From NCBI RefSeq assembly GCF_029436685.1, contig NZ_JAROCY010000002.1, positions 248,001-312,000 of the forward strand: a DNA stretch of 64,000 nt, in the 5' to 3' direction. The notes below the pieces were generated by a model. The model was not told where the DNA came from, did no database searches, and saw only the letters and a program-made list of their open reading frames with translations. The position numbers and the translations under genes are program-made. The stretch is from Novosphingobium cyanobacteriorum (GTDB lineage: Bacteria; Pseudomonadota; Alphaproteobacteria; Sphingomonadales; Sphingomonadaceae). Position 1 is the first letter of the stretch. Every line of letters begins with the position of its first letter. Positions 43,874 through 52,783 of this stretch are shown piece after piece.

Positions 43874-44761
43874 TCACTTCCAGCTGGCTTGGGGCCACCA
43901 AGGGAACCATTCCGGCATGCCGTCTGAAACCCGGTCGGTATAGACTGGCTCGCGCTTCTCCAGGAAACTGGTCACGCCTTCCTTTGCGTCGGCACTGCGG
44001 CCGCGGAAATAGACACCACGACTATCGATGACATGCGCTTCCATCGGCACCTGCATCGACAGGCCCTGCCACATCATCTTGCGGGCGAGGGCGACTGACA
44101 CGGGGGCCGACGCAGCGATTTCGGCGGCGAGTGCGCGGGCCGCAGGCATCAGGTCAGCCGCTTCGTGGATCGAGCGGAAGAGCCCTGCGTCATGCCCCTC
44201 TTCGGCGGCGAATACCCGACCCGTCGCGCACCATTCCACCGCGCGGCTGATCCCGACGAGACGCGGCAGGAACCAACTGGACGCTGCTTCTGGCACGATG
44301 CCGCGGCGGGCGAACACGAAGCCGATCTTGGTCCCCCGTGCCACCATCCGGATGTCCATCGGCAGCGTAAGGGTGATGCCGATGCCGACAGCGGGCCCGT
44401 TAATGGCCCCGATCACGGGCTTTAGCGAATCGTAGATGCGCAACGAAGTAAGCCCACCGACATCACGCACACCTTGGTGGCTCCAGTCGATCGACCCGTC
44501 CGGCCGCACTGGGCCGTCGGTTGCGCCCTGCGCATAGTCAAAGGTTGCTGCCCCCAGCGACAGATCCGCGCCCGCGCAAAAAGCGCGTCCCTCGCCAGTG
44601 ACAATGACCGCGCGCACGTCGTCGTCCGCGTCGGTCAGGTCGAACGCGGCGATGAGTTCATGCGACATCTGCTCCGTGAAGCTGTTGAGCTTGTCGGGCC
44701 GGTTCAGCGTGATCGTGGCGATGTTGTCTGCGACTTCATACCGGATGGCTTCAAACTGCAT
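43874..44761 (-). CDS. Enoyl-CoA hydratase/isomerase family protein
   Basis: A 295-residue crotonase. The oxyanion-hole motif is AFCAGADLSLG, and the region after the first active-site segment reads GFVFARRGIVPEAASSWFLPRLVG, a pattern of a distinct crotonase branch in which the second catalytic Glu shifts to PEAAS. The usual GGGxE first-glutamate motif is VGIGITLTLP, so that glutamate is missing. GGAGA lies 6 bases before the ATG. It sits between the quinone oxidoreductase and the other crotonases. The reaction is uncertain, and isomerase or hydratase are both possible. Confidence 0.9.
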   Translation of the reverse strand: MQFEAIRYEVADNIATITLNRPDKLNSFTEQMSHELIAAFDLTDADDDVRAVIVTGEGRAFCAGADLSLGAATFDYAQGATDGPVRPDGSIDWSHQGVRDVGGLTSLRIYDSLKPVIGAINGPAVGIGITLTLPMDIRMVARGTKIGFVFARRGIVPEAASSWFLPRLVGISRAVEWCATGRVFAAEEGHDAGLFRSIHEAADLMPAARALAAEIAASAPVSVALARKMMWQGLSMQVPMEAHVIDSRGVYFRGRSADAKEGVTSFLEKREPVYTDRVSDGMPEWFPWWPQASWK

Positions 44762-44850
44762 TTCGATCTCCGTTCAATGTTGCGGGCGCAGCTTCGGCGT
44801 GACTGTGGCAAGCAAAGCGGTCGCAGAGGATGGGGCGGGGCCGGCCGGGT

Positions 44851-45828
44851 TCATGGCTGAAGCACGATCTTGCCGATGATCTCTCGATTGCCCATGGCGG
44901 TGAATGCCTCGCGCCAGCGGGACAGCGGAAGAACGCGGTCAACTCGCGGCGAAAACCTGCCTTGCTCCGCGAGGCCGAGCAGGGACTCCCGGACTGCACG
45001 ACCGCGCTCGGGGAAGCGGCGCGCATATTCGCCGGCGCGGACTCCGACGAGCGAAAACCCCTTGATCAGTGGAATGTTCGTGGCGACCGTGGGTATGCGC
45101 CCGGCGGCAAATCCGATGACCAGAAGCTTGCCTCCGAACGCCACACAGCGCGTGCTCTCGTCAAACACATCGCCACCGACGGGATCGAAAACAAGGTCTG
45201 CCAACTGGCCGTTTGTCAGCTCCGCAACCTGGTCACGGAAGCGGCCATCGGCGGGCAGCACGGCACGGGCCCAGCCGGTTGCTTCGAGGGCGGACATTTT
45301 TTCCTTGCTGCCAGACGTGAGGATGACGCGGGCGCCCAGTGCCTGGGCGACGTCGGCTGCGGCCATGCCCACGCCGCCGCTTGCGCCGTGAATCAATACC
45401 CACTGGTCCTGAAGCAGACCGCCGATCTCCACGAGCGCGGTCCACGCCGTGCCATAGGCGGCTCCAAACGCTGCTGCCGTGGCAAAATCCATACTTGCGG
45501 GGATCACCTGGGCTGCGGCGATGTCGAGGCAGGCATATTCAGCCATACCCCCGAAGCGCATCCCGCCAAATACCCGATCGCCGACACGAAATGGTGACCC
45601 CTCTGGCGCTTCGGCAACAAGTCCCGCCACCTCCATGCCCGGCACAAAAGGAAGCGCGGGTTTGAACTGATAAGCGCCGCGCGTCATCAGCAGGTCCGGA
45701 AAGTTGAGCGAGGTCGCCCTGACTTGCACCAGGAGCTGGTCAGCGGCAGGCCTTGGTGCCGGGACATCCGCCAAACGCACACCCGCAAGATCATCCGCGA
45801 GGGCTCTGATCTCAACCGCTTGCATCAT
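44851..45828 (-). CDS. NADPH:quinone oxidoreductase-like MDR protein
   Basis: A 325-residue medium-chain dehydrogenase/reductase of the quinone-oxidoreductase branch. The N-terminal domain has VRATSLNFPDLLMTRG and PFVPGMEVAGLV. The cofactor domain has the nucleotide motif HGASGGVGMAAADVAQALGA. No zinc ligands of the alcohol dehydrogenase type are present. It reduces quinones or the C=C bond of an enone or enoyl-CoA. It starts the minus-strand operon with three crotonases and diverges from another crotonase. Two adjacent ATGs (45828 and 45825) could serve as start. Confidence 0.92.
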   Translation of the reverse strand: MMQAVEIRALADDLAGVRLADVPAPRPAADQLLVQVRATSLNFPDLLMTRGAYQFKPALPFVPGMEVAGLVAEAPEGSPFRVGDRVFGGMRFGGMAEYACLDIAAAQVIPASMDFATAAAFGAAYGTAWTALVEIGGLLQDQWVLIHGASGGVGMAAADVAQALGARVILTSGSKEKMSALEATGWARAVLPADGRFRDQVAELTNGQLADLVFDPVGGDVFDESTRCVAFGGKLLVIGFAAGRIPTVATNIPLIKGFSLVGVRAGEYARRFPERGRAVRESLLGLAEQGRFSPRVDRVLPLSRWREAFTAMGNREIIGKIVLQP

Positions 45829-45886
45829 CCCGTCCTCGAAAGATCAGGGAAAACGGTTAGCAGGTTTGACTCCTCTGCCAAGACAT

Positions 45887-45901
45887 TTAATTGGGTAATT
45901 A
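45887..45901. promoter_or_regulatory. AT-rich palindromic site upstream of the crotonase gene
   Basis: TTAATTGGGTAATTA lies in the divergent gap between 45828 and 45923, close to the start at 45923. It is related in composition to the TAATCGATTA-like sites elsewhere in the island, but matches them only loosely. Confidence 0.35.
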
Positions 45902-45922
45902 GTTTGAAATGAGGGCGTCGCA

Positions 45923-46717
45923 ATGATCATCCGGGGTTCCGAAAACGACCTGATCGCGATCGAGCAACGCGGCCATGTGCGGATCGTGCGCATCCAGAAT
46001 CCCCCGGATGGCTGCATCGCTGCCAAGGGCGCCCGCCAGTTGCTGACCGTCTTGGCGGATGCGTTTGTCGACCACGATGTCCGCGCCATTGTTCTTGTCG
46101 GCGCGCAGCCAGACGTCTTCATCCGGCACGCCGAGGTTCGGGGCATAGGGCGGGCTGCAGCAGCTCTGGCTGAGGGCCGGATTGCCCCAGCCGATTTCGC
46201 GAACAACCCCTTCCTTGATCTGGTCGAGCGACTGGATCGGGCTGAGAAGCCGGTGATCGCCGCGATCAACGGAATTTGCATGGGTGGTGGGCTTGAGATA
46301 GCGCTTGCCTGCACCGCGCGCATCGCGGGGCGAAATGTCAAGGCCATCGGTCTGCCGGAGATACGGATCGACATCATCCCCGGGGCGGGGGGCATGGTGA
46401 GGCTGGCGCGACTGATCGGTATGCACCAGGCTCGACTGCACGTCCTGCGCGGTTCGGTACTCGATGCGGTCGAGGCCCATGCCCAAGGGATTGTAGATGA
46501 AGTGGCGGACGACCCATTCGCTGCTGCGCTCGATCTGGCAGATGCGATCGCTCATCGCCATCCCGCTGCCGTAACGGCCATCATGCGCAGTTTTCGCGAC
46601 GGCCTATCGTCGCGGCAAAGTGGCCCCACCTTCGCGTCGGTAATCGCTGAGCCAGGTGTACTTGATAGACTTGAGCGCTTCATTTCCTGCGAGGAACGCC
46701 TCGATCAGGTGCCCTAG
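45923..46717 (+). CDS. Enoyl-CoA hydratase/isomerase family protein
   Basis: A 264-residue crotonase. Both glutamate positions are present (MGGGLEIALAC and GLPEIRIDIIPGAGG). However, the oxyanion-hole segment is VFIRHAEVRGI rather than the usual AGADI-type sequence, and it lacks the conserved Gly/Ala. It may be a divergent hydratase or a CoA-binding relative. It diverges from the quinone oxidoreductase and runs convergently into an SDR gene. The ATG at 45923 gives normal length. Confidence 0.88.
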   Translation: MIIRGSENDLIAIEQRGHVRIVRIQNPPDGCIAAKGARQLLTVLADAFVDHDVRAIVLVGAQPDVFIRHAEVRGIGRAAAALAEGRIAPADFANNPFLDLVERLDRAEKPVIAAINGICMGGGLEIALACTARIAGRNVKAIGLPEIRIDIIPGAGGMVRLARLIGMHQARLHVLRGSVLDAVEAHAQGIVDEVADDPFAAALDLADAIAHRHPAAVTAIMRSFRDGLSSRQSGPTFASVIAEPGVLDRLERFISCEERLDQVP

Positions 46718-46738
46718 CGCCAGGTTCGCCTGGCAGGT

Positions 46739-47578
46739 TCAGTCCATGCGGACCCCGCCATCGACGTTGATCGTCTGTCCGGTGATGTAGCTTGCGTCAT
46801 CGCTCAACAGGAAGCCAATCATCGCCGCCTGTTCCTCGACATGACCTTGGCGGCGCATGGGGATTCCCTTGGCCACTGCGCGCTTCACGTCGGCCGGAAC
46901 CACCTTACCGCTTCGTTCCGCGGTCCGTTGGAACGTACCATCCATCATGTCGGTATCGACTGACCCCGGGCACACGCAATTGACCCTGATGCCGATCGCC
47001 ACGAGTTCTTGGGCCAATTGTTGGGTAAATCCGATGACGGCGAATTTCGATGCGCAGTAGGCGCCATAATTCGCCATTCCCGTCCTGCCAGCCAGGGACG
47101 AGATATTGACGATAGCCCCCTTCGTGCCTGCCTGTCGCATGGCACGTGCAGCGTGCTTTGCAACGTGATACGTGCCATCCAGATTGATAGCGATCGTCCG
47201 GTGCCATAGCGCATCGTCCATGTCGATGATCGGTGTGGACCCTGCGCCTCCAGCCGTGCCCGCGTTGTTAACGATCGCGTCGGGCACACCAATTTCTGTG
47301 ATCGCCCGCTCGAACATCGCTTCCACATCGGCCACGTCCGTAACGTCACAAGCGATAGCAGCTGCGCGACCCCCGGCAGCCGTGATCTCAGCGACTACTG
47401 ACGCTGCGCCCTGCCAGCCCACTGCCCTCTCCTCTACCGGAAAGCTGGCGGGCGCGCGCCGGGACTCCGATACGACCACCGCGGCTCCAGCCCGGGCAAG
47501 GCGCAGCGCCGTTGCCCGGCCGATACCGCGCATACGGCCAGCACCCGTCACCAGTGCAACGCGTCCGGTCATATCCAT
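46739..47578 (-). CDS. Short-chain dehydrogenase/reductase
   Basis: A 279-residue SDR. It has the cofactor motif TGAGRMRGIGRATALRLA near the start, VNNAGTAGG, catalytic Ser in NISSLAG, and YGAYCASKFAV as the Tyr-x3-Lys motif. The C-terminal GQTINVDGGVRMD is typical. The start is ATG 47578 (the second of two adjacent ATGs), with AAGGA 6 bases upstream. It follows the CoA ligase by 19 bases on the same strand, so it probably oxidises a 3-hydroxyacyl-CoA or similar intermediate made by the ligase pathway. Confidence 0.91.
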   Translation of the reverse strand: MDMTGRVALVTGAGRMRGIGRATALRLARAGAAVVVSESRRAPASFPVEERAVGWQGAASVVAEITAAGGRAAAIACDVTDVADVEAMFERAITEIGVPDAIVNNAGTAGGAGSTPIIDMDDALWHRTIAINLDGTYHVAKHAARAMRQAGTKGAIVNISSLAGRTGMANYGAYCASKFAVIGFTQQLAQELVAIGIRVNCVCPGSVDTDMMDGTFQRTAERSGKVVPADVKRAVAKGIPMRRQGHVEEQAAMIGFLLSDDASYITGQTINVDGGVRMD

Positions 47579-47597
47579 CATCTGTCCTTCTGCCTTG

Positions 47598-49151
47598 TCA
47601 GCGCGGCTGGGCGGCAGCATCCGCCCCGTCCTGCTGCCAATACTTGTCTCGAATGAGGCGTTTATACAGCTTGCCCGTATCCAGTCGGGGTAGCTGTTGC
47701 ATAAAGTCGATCTTGCGAGGAGTTTTCACATGGCTCAGGTTGTCGCGCACGAATTGCGTGAGTTCTGCGGCAAGTTCGTCGCCTGCCTCGGCCCAATTGC
47801 CAGGCTGCACGACAGCTACAACCTTCTCGCCCATCTCCGGATCGGGTGCGCCAATGACAGCAACGTCCATCACCTTCGGATGCGTGATCAACAGGTTCTC
47901 GATTTCCTGCGGATAGATGTTCACCCCACCGGAAATGATCATGAAGCTCTTGCGATCCGTCAAGTAAAGGTAGCCATCCTCATCGACCCAGCCAATGTCG
48001 CCCAAAGTGCTCCAGCCCTTTTCGTGCAGTGACTCGCGCGTCTTTGCGGCATCGTTGTGATATTCGAATGAGGGACCACCGGAGAAATAGATGATACCCT
48101 CGCTGCGCGGAGGCAGTTCATTGCCATTCTCATCGCAGATATGGACCTTCGTCGAAATAGGGCGGCCAACGGAACCTTTGTGCGCCAGCCATTCCTGTGG
48201 CGAGATGAAGGTGCTCCCATTGCCTTCCGAGCCGCTGTAGTATTCATGGATGATGGGGCCAAACCATTCCATCATGGCTTCCTTGACCGGCACCGGGCAG
48301 GGTGCGGCAGCGTGAACCACCGATTTCAGCGAGCCAATATCGTAACCTTCGCGAACTGACTGGGGCAGCTTTAGCATCCGGATGAAATGCGTGGGCACGA
48401 ACTGGACCATGGTGACGCGATAGCGCTGGATGGCTGAAAGTGCTGATTCTGGATCGAATCTTTCCATGATGACCAAGGTCGCACCAATCCGCATCATCGC
48501 CATGCCATAGCGAAGCGGCGCCGCATGATAGAGTGGTGCAGGGCATAGATACACGGTATCCTCACCCGCCCCGTAGAGCTTCGTCGCGACCGTAACGACG
48601 AGATCTTCAAGCGTAATCGGCTGACCGCGCTTGAGAGTCGGGCGGATGCCTTTCGGCCGGCCGGTGGTGCCGGACGAATACAGCATTTCGATGCCTGCTT
48701 CCTCATCGGCGATCGGGGTTGCCGGGAGTGAACTGCATTCCTTCGAATAATCGCGAATGGCACCACGAGCACCATCGACCGAGAAGACGGCCAGCCCTCG
48801 GACCTGCTGTGCCACCTGATGCGCCAGGTCTGACACTGCTGCCGATGTGACGAAGGCCCCAGCGCTGCTATCCTCCAGAATGTAGCTGATCTCGGCAATC
48901 TGCAGCTTGGTTGACACCGATACGAAGAAGAGGCCGGACCTTTGCGCGGCCCAAACCACCTCGAAAAACTCGGGCCGGTTCTCCATGCAGATGGCAATGG
49001 TGTCGCCAGGCTTCAGGCCGAGCGAACGGAACAGGTGGGCACCTTGGTTCGAATGCCTTTCAACCTCTCCGTAAGTTCGCATCACTCCGCTTTCCGCCAT
49101 GATCATCGCGGGCTTGTCCGGGTTGATTCTGGCGTGGATCGAGGGATGCAT
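47598..49151 (-). CDS. AMP-dependent acyl-CoA ligase
   Basis: A 517-residue adenylating enzyme that would activate a carboxylic acid to its CoA thioester. The P-loop-like motif is LYSSGTTGRPKG near residue 165, followed by YYSGSEGNG and DIGWVDEDGYLYLTDRKSFMIISGG. The C-terminal lysine motif is DTGKLYKR. It lies inside a minus-strand operon of thiolase, SDR, this ligase and another SDR, so it is the probable entry step for the island's substrate. The acid specificity (aryl, alicyclic or fatty) is not readable by eye. The ATG at 49151 is preceded by GGAGA. Confidence 0.93.
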   Translation of the reverse strand: MHPSIHARINPDKPAMIMAESGVMRTYGEVERHSNQGAHLFRSLGLKPGDTIAICMENRPEFFEVVWAAQRSGLFFVSVSTKLQIAEISYILEDSSAGAFVTSAAVSDLAHQVAQQVRGLAVFSVDGARGAIRDYSKECSSLPATPIADEEAGIEMLYSSGTTGRPKGIRPTLKRGQPITLEDLVVTVATKLYGAGEDTVYLCPAPLYHAAPLRYGMAMMRIGATLVIMERFDPESALSAIQRYRVTMVQFVPTHFIRMLKLPQSVREGYDIGSLKSVVHAAAPCPVPVKEAMMEWFGPIIHEYYSGSEGNGSTFISPQEWLAHKGSVGRPISTKVHICDENGNELPPRSEGIIYFSGGPSFEYHNDAAKTRESLHEKGWSTLGDIGWVDEDGYLYLTDRKSFMIISGGVNIYPQEIENLLITHPKVMDVAVIGAPDPEMGEKVVAVVQPGNWAEAGDELAAELTQFVRDNLSHVKTPRKIDFMQQLPRLDTGKLYKRLIRDKYWQQDGADAAAQPR

Positions 49152-49220
49152 CGTGGTTCTCCGCAGCTTCGGCTGTCATGCTTATGGGGCCTCGCGGCGC
49201 ACGAAACGCCGCAACCTCGC

Positions 49221-50000
49221 TTATCTGGGGGCCATGCGGATGGCTCCGTCCAGCCTGACGTCTTCGCCATTGAAGTAGGGGTTACGGATCATCTCGAGTG
49301 CGAGGCTGGCATATTCGTGAGGAATGCCGAGCCGTTTGGGGAAGGGGACCTGAGCGCCGAGGGCATCAAGGACGGATTGGGGGGCGGCTTCCATGAGCGG
49401 CGTGGCGAAGAGGCCGGGCAGGATCGTGTTGACGCGGATGCCTTCCGAGGAGAGATCACGGGCGATTGGCAGGGTCATGCCGACAACCCCGCCCTTGGAG
49501 GCGGAGTAAGCCGCCTGGCCGATCTGCCCATCCTCGGCGGCGGCGCTGGCGGTATTGACGATGGCACCACGCTCACCGGTGTCGAGCGGGTCGAGCGTCA
49601 GCATGCCAGCGGCTGACTTGGCAAGGCAGCGGAACGTGCCGACAAGGTTGATCTGGATGATCCGGTCGAAGTCCGCGAGCGGGAAGTGTCGCACTTCTCC
49701 GGTCTTGCGGTCGCGGCTGGCTGTCTTGATCGCGTTGCCGGTGCCGGCACAGTTGACCAGTATACGCTCTTGACCAATGGCTGCGCGAGCTTTGGCAAAG
49801 CCTGCATCCACGCTGGCTTCATCGGTCACATTGACCGCGCAGAACACACCGCCAATTTCGCTGGCCAAGGCTTCGCCCAAGTCAGCGTTCAGGTCGAACA
49901 GTGCGACCTTAACGCCCTCGGCCGCCAGTTTGCGCGCAGTGGCCGCTCCAAGCCCGCTTGCCCCGCCCGTCACCACAGCTGCCAATCCTGCCAGTTCCAC
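49221..50000 (-). CDS. SDR of the 3-hydroxyacyl-CoA dehydrogenase type II (HSD10-like) group
   Basis: A 259-residue SDR. The cofactor motif VVTGGASGLGAATARKLA is at residues 8-25, a DLN segment follows the second strand, and the catalytic residues are in NTASAAAEDGQIGQAAYSASKGGV. The spacing and the segments PFPKRLGIPHEYA and FNGEDVRLDGAIRMAPR are typical of type II 3-hydroxyacyl-CoA dehydrogenase. It would feed the adjacent thiolase. I take GTG 50000 as start because AGGAG precedes it by 7 bases. Confidence 0.92.
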   Translation of the reverse strand: MELAGLAAVVTGGASGLGAATARKLAAEGVKVALFDLNADLGEALASEIGGVFCAVNVTDEASVDAGFAKARAAIGQERILVNCAGTGNAIKTASRDRKTGEVRHFPLADFDRIIQINLVGTFRCLAKSAAGMLTLDPLDTGERGAIVNTASAAAEDGQIGQAAYSASKGGVVGMTLPIARDLSSEGIRVNTILPGLFATPLMEAAPQSVLDALGAQVPFPKRLGIPHEYASLALEMIRNPYFNGEDVRLDGAIRMAPR

Positions 50001-50066
50001 TTGGATCACTCCTGCTATGTGCCTGCATCGGGCGCGCAACATGGCGCGGCCTACTGAAAAATGGGG

Positions 50067-51239
50067 TCAGAGTGCCTCGACGATGGTTACGTTGGCGATG
50101 CCGCCGCCTTCGCACATCGTCTGTAGGCCATAGCGCTTGCCCCGCGCGCGAAGGGCGTGGACCAGCGTAGTCATGAGCTTGGTGCCCGAAGCGCCCAGCG
50201 GATGGCCCAGCGCAATCGCTCCACCGTAGACGTTGAGCCGATCAGGATCGGCGCCGAGCACTTCGAGCCAAGCCAGCGGAACGGGCGCGAAGGCTTCGTT
50301 TACTTCGTAAAGGTCGATGTCGTCGATCTTCATGCCGGCCCGCTCAAGCGCGCGCTGGGTGGCGAAGACCGGTTCTTCCAACATGATGACTGGGTCGCCG
50401 GCTGTTACGGTCATGGCATGGATACGCGCCAGCGGGGTCAGGCCATGGGTCTTGAGCGCTCGCTCATTGACCACCATCACCCCTGAGGCACCATCGCAGA
50501 CCTGGCTGGATGTCGCCGCGGTCAGCGTGCCTCCTTCGACCAGCAACTTGACGCCAGCGATCGATTCAGGCGTGGCGTCGAAGCGGATGCCCTCGTCGAT
50601 GACATGCATCTCGCGCTTCCCCTCGGCGGTGACGATTTCGATGGGGGTGATCTCAGCCGCGAACGCGCCTGCCTTGGTTGCAGCGGCAGCGCGCTGCTGG
50701 CTGAGCAAACCGAACGCGTCGAGACGCTCTCGATTGAAGCCGTACTTCTGTGCGATCATTTCGGCGCCGCCGAACTGGCTGAACTCCCTGACACCGAAGC
50801 GCTCCTGAACCTTGTGGCTCCAGGGACCGACCTCGCTGCTTTCGGGCACGATCGCCAGACCCATGGGCACGCGGCTCATGCTCTCGACCCCGCAGGCGAT
50901 GACCACGTCCTGTGCGCCCGACATCACCGCTTGTGCGGCAAAGTGCAGCGCCTGCTGCGATGATCCGCACTGTCGGTCGATTGTGACGGCCGGCACGCTC
51001 TGCGGCAGAGAGGAAGACAGCACCGCACTGCGGCCGATATGCAGGGACTGCTCTCCCGCCTGCGTGACGCAGCCAAGGATCACGTCCTCGACAGCCGCAC
51101 CATCGATTCCTGCGCGTGCCACCAGTGAATCGAGCAGCGCCCCTGCCAGATCGGAAGGGTGCCAGCCGGACAGCCGCCCCCGCCGCCGCCCACCGGCGGT
51201 CCGCGTTGCCGCCACAATATATGCTTCCGATAGCGCCAC
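50067..51239 (-). CDS. Thiolase (acetyl-CoA acyltransferase)
   Basis: A 390-residue thiolase with the acyl-enzyme Cys91 (DRQCGSSQQ), His346 (ALGHPLGASG) and Cys376 (TMCEGGG), giving the full catalytic triad. It is first in a minus-strand operon with an HSD10-like SDR, a CoA ligase and an SDR, and therefore probably performs the thiolytic step on an island-specific 3-ketoacyl-CoA. The start is GTG 51239 with GGCGGGG upstream. A TTG 21 bases earlier is also possible. It diverges from the dienoyl-reductase-like gene. Confidence 0.93.
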   Translation of the reverse strand: MALSEAYIVAATRTAGGRRRGRLSGWHPSDLAGALLDSLVARAGIDGAAVEDVILGCVTQAGEQSLHIGRSAVLSSSLPQSVPAVTIDRQCGSSQQALHFAAQAVMSGAQDVVIACGVESMSRVPMGLAIVPESSEVGPWSHKVQERFGVREFSQFGGAEMIAQKYGFNRERLDAFGLLSQQRAAAATKAGAFAAEITPIEIVTAEGKREMHVIDEGIRFDATPESIAGVKLLVEGGTLTAATSSQVCDGASGVMVVNERALKTHGLTPLARIHAMTVTAGDPVIMLEEPVFATQRALERAGMKIDDIDLYEVNEAFAPVPLAWLEVLGADPDRLNVYGGAIALGHPLGASGTKLMTTLVHALRARGKRYGLQTMCEGGGIANVTIVEAL

Positions 51240-51290
51240 GATCGTACCCCGCCATACCAATGTGCAGACTCGCCTAGATCACATCGTCAA

Positions 51291-51307
51291 TATAATCAAT
51301 CGAGCAA
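51291..51307. promoter_or_regulatory. Operator-like 17-mer matching the site at 38701
   Basis: TATAATCAATCGAGCAA matches the site at 38701-38717 at 15 of 17 positions. It lies 52 bases from the thiolase GTG. Both copies sit in divergent gaps. Confidence 0.45.
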
Positions 51308-51384
51308 TGAATTATGGATGTGGCAGGTCGTTCTGGGATGGAGTGAGTGAGATCGCGCGCCTGCAAGGCTTGAGAGAGCGCCTT

Positions 51385-51410
51385 CCGTAGCATCCTACCG
51401 TAGCATCCTA
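51385..51410. repeat. Perfect 13-bp tandem duplication
   Basis: CCGTAGCATCCTA occurs twice head to tail without a spacer. It lies in the divergent gap and may be a recent slippage product or a duplicated protein site. Confidence 0.75.
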
Positions 51411-51454
51411 ATGCTCATTGCAGCGGGCGAGTCTGATTGACAGCTCGTTTCAAT

Positions 51455-51464
51455 TAACTAGTTA
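51455..51464. promoter_or_regulatory. TAACTAGTTA palindrome in AT-rich upstream region
   Basis: A perfect 10-bp palindrome in an AT-rich tract (51440-51475), about 150 bases before the dienoyl-CoA-reductase-like ATG. It resembles, but is not identical to, the TAATCGATTA-type sites. Confidence 0.35.
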
Positions 51465-51611
51465 GGTTTTGAATTGCGCTTCACATCAGAGCTGCGTCAA
51501 CGGAACACGGGGAGGCAGGCGGTTGTGACGCGGAAAAGCGCCGTGAACTGGCCTTGGATATCTGCACGCCATGACGACCCCGTTCGTCCAGCCCGTAAGG
51601 AGAATACTGAA

Positions 51612-52433
51612 ATGACCACCCAATCCGCAGATATCATCAGGCCAGGGGCCTGTACCGGCCAGATCGTTTTTGTTGCCGGTGGGTCCGGCGGGATCAACCT
51701 CGGCATCGCACAGCGTTATGCCGAATTGGGCGCGAGCGTTGCCCTCATAAGTCGCAGCCAGGAACGGGTCGACGCGGCTGCAGCGGAGATCACAAGTCGC
51801 GGCGGCATTGCGATGGGTGTGGAAGCCGATGTCCGTGATAGCGCTGCCGTGCTGCAAGCGTTCGAAAAGGTCCATGCGGCCTATGGCGACATCGACGTTG
51901 TCATCTCAGGTGCCGCAGGGAACTTTCTTGCGCCGGTCATCGGCCTTTCGACCAATGCATTCCGCACAGTGATCGACATCGATCTGATCGGCACATTCAA
52001 CGTGTTTCGCAGCTGCTATGACTTCATTGCCAAGCCCGGAGCATCGCTGATCGCCATTACCGCAGGTCAGGCCGTACGACCCACCATGTTTCAGGCCCAT
52101 GCCTGCGCTGCCAAGGCCGGTGTTAATCTCTTGACCCAGACGCTGGCGATGGAATGGGGGCCTGCAGGCATCCGCGTCAACGGCATCGCCCCCGGGCCCA
52201 TCGGCGATACCGAAGGCATGGCACGGCTGGCGCCAAACCCGGAAATCACCGAGCGGCTGAAGAGCCGCATCCCGCTTCGGGATTACGGCACCAAGTCCGA
52301 CATAGCCGATCTCGCCGTCTTCCTGGGATCGGCGAATGCCAAGTATATCTCGGGCGCCATACTCGATTGCGATGGCGGCTCGATTCTGGGCGATGCGTCT
52401 GCAGACGCCCTGGCGCCGCCCAAACGGAACTGA
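51612..52433 (+). CDS. 2,4-dienoyl-CoA-reductase-like SDR
   Basis: A 273-residue SDR with a modified nucleotide motif (VAGGSGGINLGIAQRYA), VISGAAGNFLAP in place of NNAG, and HACAAKAGVNLLTQTLAMEWGPAGIRVNGIAPGPIGDTEG. In this signature the usual catalytic Tyr is absent, as in the peroxisomal-type 2,4-dienoyl-CoA reductases, which share the EWGP-IRVN-APGPI-TEG pattern. It would reduce a conjugated dienoyl-CoA using NADPH. The ATG at 51612 is preceded by AAGGAG 8 bases upstream. The presence of such an enzyme suggests an unsaturated or ring-derived substrate. Confidence 0.9.
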   Translation: MTTQSADIIRPGACTGQIVFVAGGSGGINLGIAQRYAELGASVALISRSQERVDAAAAEITSRGGIAMGVEADVRDSAAVLQAFEKVHAAYGDIDVVISGAAGNFLAPVIGLSTNAFRTVIDIDLIGTFNVFRSCYDFIAKPGASLIAITAGQAVRPTMFQAHACAAKAGVNLLTQTLAMEWGPAGIRVNGIAPGPIGDTEGMARLAPNPEITERLKSRIPLRDYGTKSDIADLAVFLGSANAKYISGAILDCDGGSILGDASADALAPPKRN

Positions 52434-52783
52434 TCGACGTGAGCGAGGGCGTGAAGGGCGTGGTGCGCCGCAGTGGACGATTCCGCCAATGCCGGGGCCA
52501 AGGGTCTTCAGCGTGGCGATATCGTGTCTTGGCTGGCAACGCCAACGAGGTGGCCAATCCCTTCCGTCTCCGCAGAGCCAGCGTCGCAGCTTAAAGCACG
52601 CAGGCGTAGGTGGAATGCCAGGCAGGTGTCGCTGGCAGCGATCTGTCCGCCCTTGGCAATGGCAAGCTCGATACGTTGGGCCAGGCCGATCTCGCTGCCA
52701 TGACATGAACCTGTACAGGGTAACGGCCTGGGCGGCGGGTTGGCTGTTCTGCTACCTACGCGAGGGAAGGCGAGGAGTTCGGA
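52434..52783. other. Gene-free 350-base stretch between two SDR genes
   Basis: No convincing gene. The open frames on both strands lack recognisable domains and ribosome binding sites. It may be a decayed gene or a long leader for the downstream SDR. Confidence 0.4.

Larger units (their letters stand above)
51240..51611. other. Divergent regulatory gap between thiolase and dienoyl-CoA-reductase-like genes
   Basis: A 372-base stretch with no credible gene. It contains a 17-mer operator-like site, a perfect 13-bp tandem duplication and a TAACTAGTTA palindrome, each listed separately. An open frame crosses part of it, continuous with the downstream SDR, but it lacks family similarity before the ATG at 51612. 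Confidence 0.55.
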
